A stretch of 64,000 nt of DNA from Pseudoalteromonas luteoviolacea (GCF_021654285.1 NZ_JAKFZS010000004.1:186001-250000), one strand, 5' to 3'; positions 36,287 to 46,484 are shown, counted from the stretch's first letter. Made by a program: numbers and translations. Notes: a model not told the origin generated them from the sequence alone.

Positions 36287-36748
36287 TTAGCTTTCGAGTG
36301 AAAGCTGCATGAATACAGAAGAGGGTTCTGGACGATATTGCCCAAATGCATCGCAGAATTCGAATCCAAACGCTTCATATAGCTTAATTGCTGCATGCTG
36401 TTGATCGCCAGTTTCTAGTTTGACTTGCTTTAGCCCACTTGCTTTAGCTTGCGAGAGCAGGTGTTGTATAACCGCTTTCGCCATGCCCTTACCTCGTTGA
36501 GATGGTTTGACATAGATGCGCTTTAACTCCGCGTATTTTGATTGATCTTGTTTAACAACGTAGCTACCGCACGCGACGAGCTCCTCTTCGTCATAGTGAC
36601 CGATGAGATAAGTATTGGGGTTATCCACTTCTTCGATTGGTATTAGATCGTTGGCTTCTGCGGGGTAGAGGCTATTCATTAACGTATCAATTTCATTAAA
36701 TAGCGCTGCAAGTCCTGCACTTTGGCTGCTTAATTGAATAAACTGCAT
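36287..36748 (-). CDS. GNAT family N-acetyltransferase
   Basis: 153 aa. Motif A is LKRIYVKPSQRGKGMAKAVI (R/QxxGxG/A), followed by LKQVKLETG and AIKLYEAFGFEFCDAFGQY (motif B). A typical small cytoplasmic acetyltransferase; the acceptor is unknown. Confidence 0.88.
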   Translation of the reverse strand: MQFIQLSSQSAGLAALFNEIDTLMNSLYPAEANDLIPIEEVDNPNTYLIGHYDEEELVACGSYVVKQDQSKYAELKRIYVKPSQRGKGMAKAVIQHLLSQAKASGLKQVKLETGDQQHAAIKLYEAFGFEFCDAFGQYRPEPSSVFMQLSLES

Positions 36749-36809
36749 AGTTTTCCTTGTCGTATTGTTTACTCACTGATATTAGTTCCTAAAATAGGGT
36801 GGTCAAGTC

Positions 36810-37286
36810 TTAATCTAAGAATAGGTGTCTAACATACTTCATTTTTGCAGTAGTGGCCTGTTCCCAACTGTACGCATTGAGACTTAATTGAACATATCCG
36901 CACGTCACAACATTATTAAGGTTAGGTGCGCCCAAGAGGTTTGCCACAGCCGTGATAGCGGGATTGTGGGCGACAATGAAAATATCATTAACACAATCAT
37001 GGCACTGCATAATGGTCTGTATTAATACTTCTGAGTCAAAGGTGTAAAGCGCATCGCATTGCAACAAATCATTTTTGGGCGCGAAGCCGCGGTGTAAAAT
37101 TTTGGCAGTGTCTATTGCGCGTTTTGCTGGGCTTGTCACAATTTGCGTATCTGGCAATGGCCCGAGCGTGGCTGCTAGTTTATTTGCCCGTGCAATGCCT
37201 TTTGGTTTGAGTGGCCTATCAAAGTCGTCAATAGATGGGTCTTTCCAGCTTGATTTTGCATGACGGACCAACCTGAGTGTTTTCAT
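36810..37286 (-). CDS. SixA-like histidine phosphatase
   Basis: 158 aa from the ATG at 37286, preceded by GAGGCG; the frame to 37313 has no ribosome site. It starts MKTLRLVRHAKSSW, the RHG active site of the histidine phosphatase superfamily, with TSPAKRAIDTAKIL and FIVAHNPAITAVAN (the second active-site His). The size fits SixA, which dephosphorylates HPt domains. An action on the HPt of the hybrid kinase at 21.7 kb is possible but speculative. Confidence 0.85.
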   Translation of the reverse strand: MKTLRLVRHAKSSWKDPSIDDFDRPLKPKGIARANKLAATLGPLPDTQIVTSPAKRAIDTAKILHRGFAPKNDLLQCDALYTFDSEVLIQTIMQCHDCVNDIFIVAHNPAITAVANLLGAPNLNNVVTCGYVQLSLNAYSWEQATTAKMKYVRHLFLD

Positions 37287-37346
37287 ATGCGCCTCATTTG
37301 TAAGCAAATACACACAGCATGGTCCATAACACGTTTAATGATGTTG

Positions 37347-38249
37347 TTAATCAACAAATAATTGATTTTCAAGCGTTCTGCCATTGACCAGTTGTTTGTA
37401 AGTCCAACTGTTTTCATGGATCAGGGTGAGTAAAGATAAATCAAACGGCTCATCTTGCTTGGCATATTCAATAACAAGCTCATCAGATTGGGTTTGTTTG
37501 ATATTTTTTACACCGCTCAATTTCGCAATTTTGTCTTTCATGGGTCCGTCTAGGTTAAGCATTTGCAAAGTAACAAAGCTGCCTTGTTCACTTTGGTAAA
37601 GATCGCTTTGATGGCTTGAGAGTTGCCCTTGCTCCAGATAAAGCACGGTATCACAGAGTCGTTCGAGTTCACTGAGATCGTGTGAGCTCAAAATGAACGT
37701 CATATCACCTTGTAAAGAGGCAATGAGGGTGCGAATTGCTTTGGCGTTTTTCGGGTCTAATCCGGCAGTTGCTTCGTCAAGCAATACAATTTGTGGACTG
37801 CCCAGTAATGCCTGTGCAATACACACACGCTTTCGCATGCCATGAGATAGCTCCCCTGTTTTTGAGTTGGCAACATGGACTAAGTCGACTAATTCTAACA
37901 CGCGCTGTGTGTCAGCTTCGGCCGCTTTACGCGACATACCTTGTAACTGAGCAAAGAAGCTCAGTTGCTTTGCGACTGAAAATTTGGGGTCAAGTTGCGC
38001 ATCTTGAGGCAGCGCGGAGATTTTGCCAAACAAATGAGCATCGCCGGGGCTGTGACCAAGCACATTAATTGACCCGTTAGATGGCTTTAAGTACCCGCAA
38101 ATAATGCTGAATAATGTTGTTTTACCCGCCCCATTTGGGCCAACTAACGCGACCGTACTGCCTTTGTTAATCGTAAAAGCAACATTATTCAGTGCTTGTT
38201 TTGTACCAAACGTTTTGCTCAAAGAGCTTACTTCAATCACTGCGCTCAT
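37347..38249 (-). CDS. ABC transporter ATP-binding protein
   Basis: 300 aa from the ATG at 38249, which overlaps the permease stop (ATGA). The frame to 38393 reads into the permease and is not used. Walker A is ALVGPNGAGKTTLFSII, the signature LSHGMRKRVCIAQALLGSPQ and Walker B IVLLDEATAGLDPKN. The C-terminal 70 residues are an accessory domain. It powers an ABC-2-type exporter with the following permease gene product. Inner-membrane, cytoplasmic face. Confidence 0.92.
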   Translation of the reverse strand: MSAVIEVSSLSKTFGTKQALNNVAFTINKGSTVALVGPNGAGKTTLFSIICGYLKPSNGSINVLGHSPGDAHLFGKISALPQDAQLDPKFSVAKQLSFFAQLQGMSRKAAEADTQRVLELVDLVHVANSKTGELSHGMRKRVCIAQALLGSPQIVLLDEATAGLDPKNAKAIRTLIASLQGDMTFILSSHDLSELERLCDTVLYLEQGQLSSHQSDLYQSEQGSFVTLQMLNLDGPMKDKIAKLSGVKNIKQTQSDELVIEYAKQDEPFDLSLLTLIHENSWTYKQLVNGRTLENQLFVD

Positions 38250-39055
38250 AGATCTCTCCCTTTTAATAAAACATGTCCAATACCAAGCAATACCAGTGTT
38301 TGGCATGCTGGGAGTAGATAAGCAGAGGCGGGGGTATTTCGCCAACCAGTCAGCTCTGTAACTTGATGTCCAGGTATAAGGTAATTTAACCAATCAAGCA
38401 TAGGGTACTGGACGCCTAAATAACTGATCACAGAGGCTACAATGGTAAAAAATAAAATGGAAAAAACAATACTCATTCTTGCTGAGTTAGTGATCAGATT
38501 CAGTAAGCTCATCAGCGCGATAAAAGGTAAGCAGGTGAGCAGCAGCTTGCCCCAAATCGCGATAGATTTGGGTAAAGCGGATGCAAGTAAACTGGCATCC
38601 CGATAAAGCATCATGGCAAGCGTTGCAACGGTGACTAGGGCGATAAGTGACGCCAAGATCATCACTTGTCCTGCAAATCGACCAAGTAATATTTCTAGTC
38701 GCGTGCTGCGCATGGTTAAAAACCTTAAAGTACCTCTGTTTCTATCTTCGACGGTTTGATCTGCTGTAACAAAGACTGTGAACATAGGGAAGGTAAATAG
38801 ACCAATCAACCAAAACATCGCAAGCTCTGCTTCAGGCCAAGATATCAATGCTGACAATCCGACAGTGCCCGCGACTTGCCCGACAATGTCTGAAAACTCA
38901 TAGCTACTGATGAAAGGGACTGCATTGTAAATGGGGTAGCGTAATACCATAAGCCAGACAAGAAAAAATGCGGCAATGGCGAGCCAGCCTCGTTTGGTGG
39001 CAAATAAACGTGTAAGTTCAAATTGGCCAAATAGCCAAGTGCGTTGAAAATTCAT
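38246..39055 (-). CDS. ABC-2-type transporter permease
   Basis: 269 aa with about six membrane helices and a cytoplasmic DQTVEDRNRGTLRFLTMRS motif of ABC-2 permeases. It is translationally coupled to its ATPase (4-nt ATGA overlap). The substrate of the pair is not readable. Start chosen at 39055 with GAGGAGAC upstream. Confidence 0.85.
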   Translation of the reverse strand: MNFQRTWLFGQFELTRLFATKRGWLAIAAFFLVWLMVLRYPIYNAVPFISSYEFSDIVGQVAGTVGLSALISWPEAELAMFWLIGLFTFPMFTVFVTADQTVEDRNRGTLRFLTMRSTRLEILLGRFAGQVMILASLIALVTVATLAMMLYRDASLLASALPKSIAIWGKLLLTCLPFIALMSLLNLITNSARMSIVFSILFFTIVASVISYLGVQYPMLDWLNYLIPGHQVTELTGWRNTPASAYLLPACQTLVLLGIGHVLLKGRDL

Positions 39056-39142
39056 AAGGTCTCCTCATTCAGATCAATACATTAGCTCGAATTCATAAGA
39101 GGAGGAAGCAAAAAAGTGTTGCAGAATATGGCGCTTGAAACA

Positions 39143-39169
39143 AATAGCGCAGCAAGTCGCTGCGCTATT
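39143..39169. terminator. Terminator-like hairpin after the M2 peptidase gene
   Basis: An 11-bp stem, AATAGCGCAGC/GCTGCGCTATT, with a 5-nt loop, followed on the minus strand by ATTTGTTTC, a modest T-tract. Confidence 0.6.
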
Positions 39170-39185
39170 GAATTTTAGTTAATTA

Positions 39186-41000
39186 TTACCAACCACACTG
39201 ACGGCCTTTGTTTTGCTCGTCAAGGTACGCTTGTAATGGTGCGAAGTAGTCTAAAATTGCAGTCGCATCCATTTGCTGATTACCTGTTACTGTTTCTAGG
39301 GCTTCTTGCCAAGGGCGGCTGCTACCCATTTCAAGCATGGTATTCAAACGCTCACCAGCTTCTTTTGAGTTGTAAACTGAGCAGCGATGGATTGCTTCTT
39401 TGCTACCAGCAATTTCACACAGTGACTTGTGGAATTCAAACTGCAAGATATGTGCTAAGAAATAGCGAGTGTATGGCACATTACCTGGTACGTGATATTT
39501 TGCACCTGGGTCAAAGTCGTTCTCGGTACGTGCTACCGGCGCTTTAACACCTTGGTATTTTTCACGTAATTCCCACCAAGCTTGGTTGTATTGCTCTGGG
39601 CTGATTTCACCTGAGTATACTTTCCAGCGCCACTGGTCTACTAGCAGACCAAATGGAATGAACGCGACTTTATCCATCGCCATTTTCATCAATAGGCCAA
39701 TGTCTTTCGATTCATCAGGTACTTGTTCAAGTAGACCGATTTCTTTCAGGTAACCTGGCGTCACTGATAGCGCGATGGTGTCACCAATGGCTTCGTGGAA
39801 ACCATCATTAGCACTTTCTTGATAGTAGAGAGGCAGCTTGTTATATGCGCGCTGATAGAAGTTATGGCCTAACTCATGGTGAATAACAGAGAACTCTTCA
39901 CCGGTTTGCTGAATACACATTTTGATGCGCAGGTCATCTTTATTATCCAAATTCCAAGCTGATGCGTGACATTGAACATCACGATCTTGCGGCTTTAAGA
40001 ACAGTGAACGTGTCCAAAAAGTTTCTGGTAATGGTTCAAAACCCATAGAAGTAAAGAACTTTTCAGCGCCTTTGGTCATCTTAATCGCATCGTAGTCATG
40101 CTCTTTAAGTAACTGGGTTAAATCATAACCTGGATCGGCGTTTTCTGGCGCAACTAAGTCATAAACGTTACCCCAAGTCTGTGCCCACATGTTACCAAGT
40201 AAGTGCGCAGGAATAGGCTGATCTTGCGGTACTTTGTCTTCACCGTATTTTTCGCCAAGCTTGGCGCGCACGTGACAATGTAGTGAGTTGTAAAGAGGCT
40301 TAACCTGACCCCAAATACGGTCGAGTTCTTTTGCAAAATCATCTGCTGGCATGTCGTATTTACTACGCCACATTGCACCAGTATCAGCATAACCTAACTC
40401 ATTAGCACCTTCGTTTGCTAATGACACAAGATCTTTGTAAAGCGGACGCATTGGTTTTGAGACCTCGCGCCAGCCTTGCCAGATATCTAGCAGCTCTTCG
40501 TAATTTCGGCTGGTGGCCATTTTAGCTGTCATGTCACCTAGGCTCATGCAAGTACCGTTATTACAGTACTTACCTTTACCGTAGATGCCATCAAGCTCGG
40601 CTGATAACTTTGCAAGCTCTGCTGTTTTTTGCGGATCTTTTGGCGCAGGAAGTGTTAAGTTAAGCTTTAATTTATCAAGCTTTCGACGGTTGTCGTAATT
40701 TAACTCTAGGTCATCAAATTTAGCCGCTTCATTGGCAAGTGCAACCAGTGCTGCTGTGTATTCTCTGCCAACTTCTGCTGATAGCGCCGCGGTATCTTCA
40801 GTAATAAAGTTTGCGTAAATCCATGCTGCTCTACTGCTTCTTACAGATAAATCTTGTAGCTGCTTTTCAGCTTCTGCAAGAAATACCTCAGCGTCTTTTT
40901 CAGTTAGTTTTTCAGTCGTTGTTGTTGAATTACAGCCACTCAGTGAGAGTGCCCCAGCGACAAAGATTGCGCTTAGGCTGAGTTTAAATTTTGCTGACAT
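39186..41000 (-). CDS. M2 family peptidyl-dipeptidase (ACE-like), lipoprotein
   Basis: 604 aa with a lipobox LSGC (Cys23). The zinc site is IHHELGHNFY (HEXXH, about 372-378) with the downstream glutamate region NDGFHEAIGDTI. The all-helical body fits the M2 angiotensin-converting-enzyme family, which removes C-terminal dipeptides. Bacterial homologs of this length are well known in Alteromonadales and Xanthomonas. Outer-membrane or periplasmic, used for peptide breakdown. It is a single gene with its own terminator hairpin. Confidence 0.93.
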   Translation of the reverse strand: MSAKFKLSLSAIFVAGALSLSGCNSTTTTEKLTEKDAEVFLAEAEKQLQDLSVRSSRAAWIYANFITEDTAALSAEVGREYTAALVALANEAAKFDDLELNYDNRRKLDKLKLNLTLPAPKDPQKTAELAKLSAELDGIYGKGKYCNNGTCMSLGDMTAKMATSRNYEELLDIWQGWREVSKPMRPLYKDLVSLANEGANELGYADTGAMWRSKYDMPADDFAKELDRIWGQVKPLYNSLHCHVRAKLGEKYGEDKVPQDQPIPAHLLGNMWAQTWGNVYDLVAPENADPGYDLTQLLKEHDYDAIKMTKGAEKFFTSMGFEPLPETFWTRSLFLKPQDRDVQCHASAWNLDNKDDLRIKMCIQQTGEEFSVIHHELGHNFYQRAYNKLPLYYQESANDGFHEAIGDTIALSVTPGYLKEIGLLEQVPDESKDIGLLMKMAMDKVAFIPFGLLVDQWRWKVYSGEISPEQYNQAWWELREKYQGVKAPVARTENDFDPGAKYHVPGNVPYTRYFLAHILQFEFHKSLCEIAGSKEAIHRCSVYNSKEAGERLNTMLEMGSSRPWQEALETVTGNQQMDATAILDYFAPLQAYLDEQNKGRQCGW

Positions 41001-41200
41001 TGTGTTTTCACTTTTTGTTATAGAGAGCGGTGATGATAGCAGCGTCTGCTAATGTGCTCAATTATCTGTAGCTACACTTGACGTTAAAATATTTAGCGAA
41101 GTCGTTAAATTTATTCCTAGATCAACAAAGCGAGTGAATTATTGAGTTAGTGTGTTTTTCATCCATACTTATCTTGATACTTAGTTGGGGAACAACGCTC

Positions 41201-43471
41201 ATGTGGCTAATTTTATTATTAATTATTGCAGTTTGGGTTATATTTTCGGTCAAAGATATACGCCTAAAATGGATTTCAAAACCGACATTTAATTACTTTA
41301 AACGCGCTTTGCCTGAACTCTCAGACACTGAGAGAGAAGCAATGAAAGCGGGAGACACGTGGTGGGACGCCAGTTTATTTAGTGGTAAGCCAGATTGGGG
41401 GATGTGGCTCAAGTCTGGCAAGCCTCGCTTATCAGATGAAGAACAAGCTTTTGTAAATAATGAGTTAGCTGAATTAATGACCATGCTTGATGAGACTGAG
41501 ATAACAGCACGAGGTGATTTGTCTAAGGAAACTTGGCAATTTCTGCGTGAAAAAGGCTTTTTCTCAATGATTATTCCCAAAAGCTTTGGCGGTAAGGAGT
41601 TTAGTGCACAAGCTAATTCTGTCGTTGTATCTACGATTGCAACGCGTAGTTTGTCCGCTGCAGTGACCGTGATGGTGCCAAATAGCTTAGGTCCTGCGGA
41701 ATTACTATTGCACTTTGGTACTCAGGCGCAACAGGCGCAATGGTTACCAAAATTGGCCAGTGGTGAAGTATTACCGTGCTTTGCACTGACATCGTTACAT
41801 GCTGGCTCTGATGCTGGTGGGATCACAGATCATGCCACAGTGTGTCGCCAAGAGTATGAAGGTCAAGAAGTATTGGGTTTAAAAGTGACTTGGTCAAAGC
41901 GGTATATCACGCTTGCCCCTGTGGCTGATGTACTGGGCTTGGCGTTTAAAGTATACGACCCAGATAAGCTGCTGGACGATGAAGTTGAGCGTGGTATTAC
42001 CTGTGCGCTTATCCCAACTTCACATGATGGAGTTAAACAAGGAGAGCGCCATGATCCAATGGGCTTAGCGTTTATGAATGGCACCACTTCTGGGAAGGAG
42101 GTTTTTATCCCACTAGATTGGGTCATTGGTGGGGAGAGTGGTGTAGGGAAAGGGTGGCGAATGCTCGTTTCTTGCCTAAGTGCTGGACGGGGAATTTCAC
42201 TACCAGCTTTGAGCGCAGGCACTGCGCAGTTATGTGCAAAATCGACTTCTGCATACAGCCAACTACGTTATCAGTTTAAACAGCCGATAGGTCAGTTTGA
42301 GGGGGTTCAAAGTACAGCTGCTCGAATTTATGGGTTAACTTATAGTATTGAAGCCGCAAGAGAGAATACGGCGCTTGCGGTGGATTTGAAGAAAAAACCA
42401 TCGGTGATAACCGCCATTGCTAAATATCATCTAACAGAGCAAGCGAGGATAGTTATCAATGATGCGATGGATATTCATGGTGGTAAGGCAATACAAAAAG
42501 GCCCATTAAATTACTTAGCCAATCACTATGCAGGCATGCCAATTAGCATCACTGTAGAAGGTGCCAATATACTCACACGAAATTTAATGATTTTTGGTCA
42601 AGGCGCAAGTCGTTGTCATCCTTTTATCTTAAAAGAGATGGAAGCAGCGCAAATGACAGATCCAGAGCAGGGGCTGAAGGTTTTCGATAAATTACTTGTC
42701 GAACACATTGCGCATTCAGGTAAAAATGCAGTGAAAGCTCTGTTAAACGGTTTAACTGTGGGGCGCTTTGTACGTAGCCCTGTAAGTGGTGATGTGGCGC
42801 GTTACTATCAAAAACTCACTTGGTATAGCCAAGTATTGTCATCGCTAAGTGACATTGCCATGTTGAGGCTTGGTGGAAAGCTCAAATATCGCGAAATGCA
42901 GTCTGCTCGGTTAGGGGACATGCTAAGTCATTTGTATTTGGCATCTTGTGTACTGAAAAAATTTGAAGATGATGGGCATCAGTGTGGTGATTTACCGCTA
43001 CTTCACGTTGCGATGTCTTACCATTTATCAAGTTACAGTAGTGCGGTGAAAAGCTTTATTGATAACTTTTTACCTAGGTGGCTTCGAAGTATCGCTAAGC
43101 GCATATTTTTCCCTTTTGGCACTCGTTCTCGAGAGATGTCTGATGAACAGGTTAAAGCGTTATGTGCAAGTGTGTATGAAAACCACACTACGCGGATGCG
43201 GATCAGTGCATTATGCCCCAGTACAAACATGCTTGGATTGGAAAAGCTAGAGTCAGCACTGAATTTGTCAAAAAAAGTGACCGCAGCGTATCACGACTTT
43301 TTAAGGTGGCAAAAAAAGCAGACTGTAAAACTGTATGATAAATCTATGCCTGAGCAATTGGTGGCAGCGTGTGAAGCTGGAATTATTTCTGAAGGGGACA
43401 AGCAATTGCTAGAGGAGTGGTTGCAGGTATGTGATGAAGCGCTCAGTGTTGATGTCTCGAGCGCCTCTTAA
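41201..43471 (+). CDS. fadE: Acyl-CoA dehydrogenase, FadE type
   Basis: 756 aa from the ATG at 41201 (GGGGAAC upstream; an earlier start at 41150 adds 17 residues). An N-terminal membrane anchor (LILLLIIAVWVIFSV) precedes the acyl-CoA dehydrogenase core: FALTSLHAGSDAGGITDHA, DWVIGGESGVGKGWRMLVSC and DIHGGKAIQKGP. The C-terminal part is the FadE-type extension (DUF1974). It starts the beta-oxidation cycle of fatty acyl-CoAs, reducing FAD. E. coli FadE is 814 aa. A single gene. Confidence 0.92.
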   Translation: MWLILLLIIAVWVIFSVKDIRLKWISKPTFNYFKRALPELSDTEREAMKAGDTWWDASLFSGKPDWGMWLKSGKPRLSDEEQAFVNNELAELMTMLDETEITARGDLSKETWQFLREKGFFSMIIPKSFGGKEFSAQANSVVVSTIATRSLSAAVTVMVPNSLGPAELLLHFGTQAQQAQWLPKLASGEVLPCFALTSLHAGSDAGGITDHATVCRQEYEGQEVLGLKVTWSKRYITLAPVADVLGLAFKVYDPDKLLDDEVERGITCALIPTSHDGVKQGERHDPMGLAFMNGTTSGKEVFIPLDWVIGGESGVGKGWRMLVSCLSAGRGISLPALSAGTAQLCAKSTSAYSQLRYQFKQPIGQFEGVQSTAARIYGLTYSIEAARENTALAVDLKKKPSVITAIAKYHLTEQARIVINDAMDIHGGKAIQKGPLNYLANHYAGMPISITVEGANILTRNLMIFGQGASRCHPFILKEMEAAQMTDPEQGLKVFDKLLVEHIAHSGKNAVKALLNGLTVGRFVRSPVSGDVARYYQKLTWYSQVLSSLSDIAMLRLGGKLKYREMQSARLGDMLSHLYLASCVLKKFEDDGHQCGDLPLLHVAMSYHLSSYSSAVKSFIDNFLPRWLRSIAKRIFFPFGTRSREMSDEQVKALCASVYENHTTRMRISALCPSTNMLGLEKLESALNLSKKVTAAYHDFLRWQKKQTVKLYDKSMPEQLVAACEAGIISEGDKQLLEEWLQVCDEALSVDVSSAS

Positions 43472-43476
43472 TTATC

Positions 43477-43914
43477 TTATCGTGCGTAAGGGTCTGGGTT
43501 AATTTTGTCTACATACCAGCTGCCCTTGCGTTTAACCATTTGCACACTACGCATGTCGTCTACTTGGTCACCGTGCAATTGTCCCGTAAAAATCAGGTTT
43601 ACTTTGGCATTTTTACCATATTGCTCTCGCAAACTCTTGTTTGTCATATCTAGCTCAATTGTGACATGGTCGAATTGCATGTTGACAAGGTTTCTAGTGA
43701 ATTGTGAGGGCGTGCCGTACGAGCGCATGATCCTCGCAAGTCGAGGGGTAGCAAGGTCTAGGGCCGCTTTCATATCCTTTTTATTGTAAAGTGCGTCAAA
43801 ATACATGGTTGCGGTATAACCTGGTGTGTCTTTGTCACCTCGACCAGCCTCTTCATTGTCACAGGCTGTTATTAAAAACGAAAGAGCAAAGATAAGTAAA
43901 GCAGATAATTTCAT
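43477..43914 (-). CDS. DUF4878-like small lipoprotein
   Basis: 145 aa from the ATG at 43914, with a lipobox LITAC. The body (YTATMYFDALYNKKDMKAAL...GSWYVDKINPDPY) has the NTF2-like shape of DUF4878 lipoproteins: an alpha helix start and a closing strand GSWYV. Function unknown. The stop lies 5 nt from the fadE stop, convergent. Start choice: the GTG at 43941 is possible, but the signal is complete from 43914. Confidence 0.7.
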   Translation of the reverse strand: MKLSALLIFALSFLITACDNEEAGRGDKDTPGYTATMYFDALYNKKDMKAALDLATPRLARIMRSYGTPSQFTRNLVNMQFDHVTIELDMTNKSLREQYGKNAKVNLIFTGQLHGDQVDDMRSVQMVKRKGSWYVDKINPDPYAR

Positions 43915-44062
43915 AATACGAGAGAATAACGAAACACTCACACTAGTGTGTCTTTATTCTTGGCATTTGTAAAGGTGACTAGTGAAATTCGATTGGTTTA
44001 TAATTTCGACTTAGTATAAAGGGGTGGCTTTTTATGGTTTTTTGTCATTAAGCATGGCCCTG

Positions 44063-44092
44063 CACTCACCTCAGACCTGACTGAGGTGAGTG
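44063..44092. terminator. Hairpin after the Ig/RCC1-like lipoprotein gene
   Basis: A 12-bp stem, CACTCACCTCAG/CTGAGGTGAGTG, with a 6-nt loop, 7 nt after the minus-strand stop. No T-run follows. Confidence 0.5.
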
Positions 44093-44099
44093 GGACAGT

Positions 44100-46484
44100 T
44101 TAGTTATTGATGGGGCAGCTTATGGAGTATGAGCTTTTAGGCTGATAACAAATTTGGCCGTCTTTTTCGAGTAGAGTTGATACAAATTTACCCGTACTTT
44201 CATAGGTTTTTTGATCGTCTTGATAGCATTGCATCTTTCCGTCTCGGACTAGGCAAGTTTGCTCATTAAGGTTTAAAATTTGATGAACTTGACCTGGCTG
44301 TTCAAGCAAGCTATCAATCTTTGTTGCAAGCGTCCCCCAGCATTGCCAGTTTGCATCTTGCTGTTGCCCACAGACGGTTTCTAATCCGACTGTATTTAGC
44401 CTAATGATATTTTCCAAGTTAGGCACATCCAGTACAGGGTTTTCGGTGTCACCATCGCATTGAACTTTACCATCATAGCCTAGCAAGCAGACATAGTTCC
44501 CTCTAGCAACCACTTGTTTTAACTGTTCTGGCTGGTTTTCAAAATGCAGCTGGTCATTTCCACTAACGCATTTTTGCAAAATACGATCTTTCACCTCGCA
44601 GCTGTACTTATCTCCTTTGATTGTAATATCGTCAACAAGTCTGATTTGAAGTTCGCTGCTGGTGGCTGTGTCCTTGCCATCTTGGCTTGATAACCTCAGT
44701 TTAATAGTGTCAGATTTTGGACTAAATGGCTCATTGATGATTGCTTCATTTGTTAGCGTTTTTGGATTTTCAAATTTAAACCTTGCCGTGTCTGAAGACC
44801 AGTTTGAGGTAAACTCAGAATTGCCGCCTGTGTGAATCAATTGCCCGAAGACAGAGATACGGTCACCGGTAACAAAAACTTCATCGACACCAGAATAAGC
44901 TCGTAATAAAGAGTCATATGCCCTTGCCGTGATATTAAATTCTTTTTCAGCTAACCCTGCTTTAGCAATGACCTTGAAAAATCGTCGACCAGCTAAAGGT
45001 ACATCATTGTCTAGCACTGTAATTGCAAGATTATTATCATGATATTCAGATTCAAGCTTGTCATAAGTATATGTGCCAAATGCTGCAACTACTCGTACAC
45101 TGTCTAACTTAACACTGCTAGCTAATGTGTAATTGGTTGTGACTTCTTTTTGTGGGTAGATCTCAAATTCTTGATATTTGTCTTTGAGTTGGATCTCTCC
45201 TCTTGTAGCTGATGTACTGAGATATACTAGAGGGATCTTAGCGGTTTTGGTTACGCCAGAATTATATTTAACTTCGTAATGCACATAATAAAGCTCTTTA
45301 AGGTCGTCAGGTTCTGGCAATTCTATTGTAAGCTGATTAGGCGCCTCTACTAGCAAGCTTTTATCAAAGCCACCGTCAATATCCCAAGTTACAGACTCCA
45401 CCTCAGAGGTATCTTCTAGGTTACTTTTAATAATTACGGTTTGACCAGCAGCGGCAAGGGCGTGAGAGCTAGAGAGCGTGAGCTTATTATCAGCGGGTAT
45501 CGGTGATACTTTAACTTTTGTGTTTGCTGTTTTTGTAATGTTACCTTTCATCGTGACTTCTAGTGACACGTCAAAGTCAGTTTCTTGCTCAACATTTGGT
45601 GCGTACAATTGATAAATACGTTTTGTAGATGAAGGCTTTGTAGGTTGTGGGTCTGGGGCCCAGCTCCACGCATAACCAATAATATCATCAGAATTTGCAA
45701 TTGTCGGCACGATGCTCAAATGTGCTGTTGAAGAAACAGCATATCCTTTTGCAAGAGAAACATTTAATACAGGCCCATCAGCTGGAGAAATTTTTATTTT
45801 TGCCGTTTGTTTGTGTGTACCCTTATTTGTTTCGATAATGATGGTCACGAAGAACTCTATGACTTCGGTGACTGCGGGAAGTTGAAGGATAAGCGAGGAG
45901 TCGCCATGTGTATCTGCTAAGCGCTCAGTCACATCTTGATAGTCAGGATCAAAGCCTTCAATGTCCCAAGTTACCGACTTAATCGTGGATGTTGTTTCAA
46001 AAGGCACATTGATGCTGACATTACTACCGCCTTCAAACTTATATTCCTCATCCATTTGGAAGTGTGCACCGATGCTTTCAGGGTAAAGGGTGATGTTAAA
46101 GTTTTTACTTACCGGTTGATTGACTCCGTCTGATACTTCACAGGTTATTACTATGCTCTTTTTTTCAGTTACAGTTGGAAAGGAAACTACTGTTTCAGAG
46201 AGTGAGTTTTGCTTAAACGTGACATCGGCTAAAGAGCTTTTCCAGTTAACAGTTAAGTAATCATTTTCCGCATCAACAAACTGGGTCGATAATGCGATGG
46301 ATTCTTTGGACAACGCAATGGTCTCGCCTGTGATCACTATTGTGGGGGCATTATTTTCAGCGACAGGTTGATTTTGACTTTGGTCTGGTTGGGGGGGAAT
46401 TGTATTGCTTGAATTATCATTACCACCGCCGCCTCCGCAGGCTGTGAGTAATGTGATTAGTGGAGCTATGAGTAGTTTTCGCAT
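44100..46484 (-). CDS. Surface lipoprotein with Ig/PKD-like repeats and an RCC1-like C-terminus
   Basis: 794 aa with a lipobox LTAC (Cys16) followed by a GGGGG flexible stretch. About five Ig- or PKD-like units of around 90 aa follow (SVTWDIEGFDPDYQ, YAWSWAPDPQPT, SVTWDIDGGFD repeat the same strand pattern). The last 150 residues are Cys-rich: YVCLLGYDGKVQCDGDTENP, ETVCGQQQDANWQCWG and QTCLVRDGKMQCY, similar to the cysteine-rich RCC1-like propeller seen in surface proteins. A surface-displayed binding or adhesion role is inferred. The poly-Gly segment after the lipobox fits outer-membrane export. Confidence 0.65.
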   Translation of the reverse strand: MRKLLIAPLITLLTACGGGGGNDNSSNTIPPQPDQSQNQPVAENNAPTIVITGETIALSKESIALSTQFVDAENDYLTVNWKSSLADVTFKQNSLSETVVSFPTVTEKKSIVITCEVSDGVNQPVSKNFNITLYPESIGAHFQMDEEYKFEGGSNVSINVPFETTSTIKSVTWDIEGFDPDYQDVTERLADTHGDSSLILQLPAVTEVIEFFVTIIIETNKGTHKQTAKIKISPADGPVLNVSLAKGYAVSSTAHLSIVPTIANSDDIIGYAWSWAPDPQPTKPSSTKRIYQLYAPNVEQETDFDVSLEVTMKGNITKTANTKVKVSPIPADNKLTLSSSHALAAAGQTVIIKSNLEDTSEVESVTWDIDGGFDKSLLVEAPNQLTIELPEPDDLKELYYVHYEVKYNSGVTKTAKIPLVYLSTSATRGEIQLKDKYQEFEIYPQKEVTTNYTLASSVKLDSVRVVAAFGTYTYDKLESEYHDNNLAITVLDNDVPLAGRRFFKVIAKAGLAEKEFNITARAYDSLLRAYSGVDEVFVTGDRISVFGQLIHTGGNSEFTSNWSSDTARFKFENPKTLTNEAIINEPFSPKSDTIKLRLSSQDGKDTATSSELQIRLVDDITIKGDKYSCEVKDRILQKCVSGNDQLHFENQPEQLKQVVARGNYVCLLGYDGKVQCDGDTENPVLDVPNLENIIRLNTVGLETVCGQQQDANWQCWGTLATKIDSLLEQPGQVHQILNLNEQTCLVRDGKMQCYQDDQKTYESTGKFVSTLLEKDGQICYQPKSSYSISCPINN

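Noticed and set aside
37347..38393. The long start of the ABC ATPase at 38393
   Set aside because: The extra 48 residues lie within the permease gene in another frame, and the ATGA overlap at 38249 is the normal coupling.
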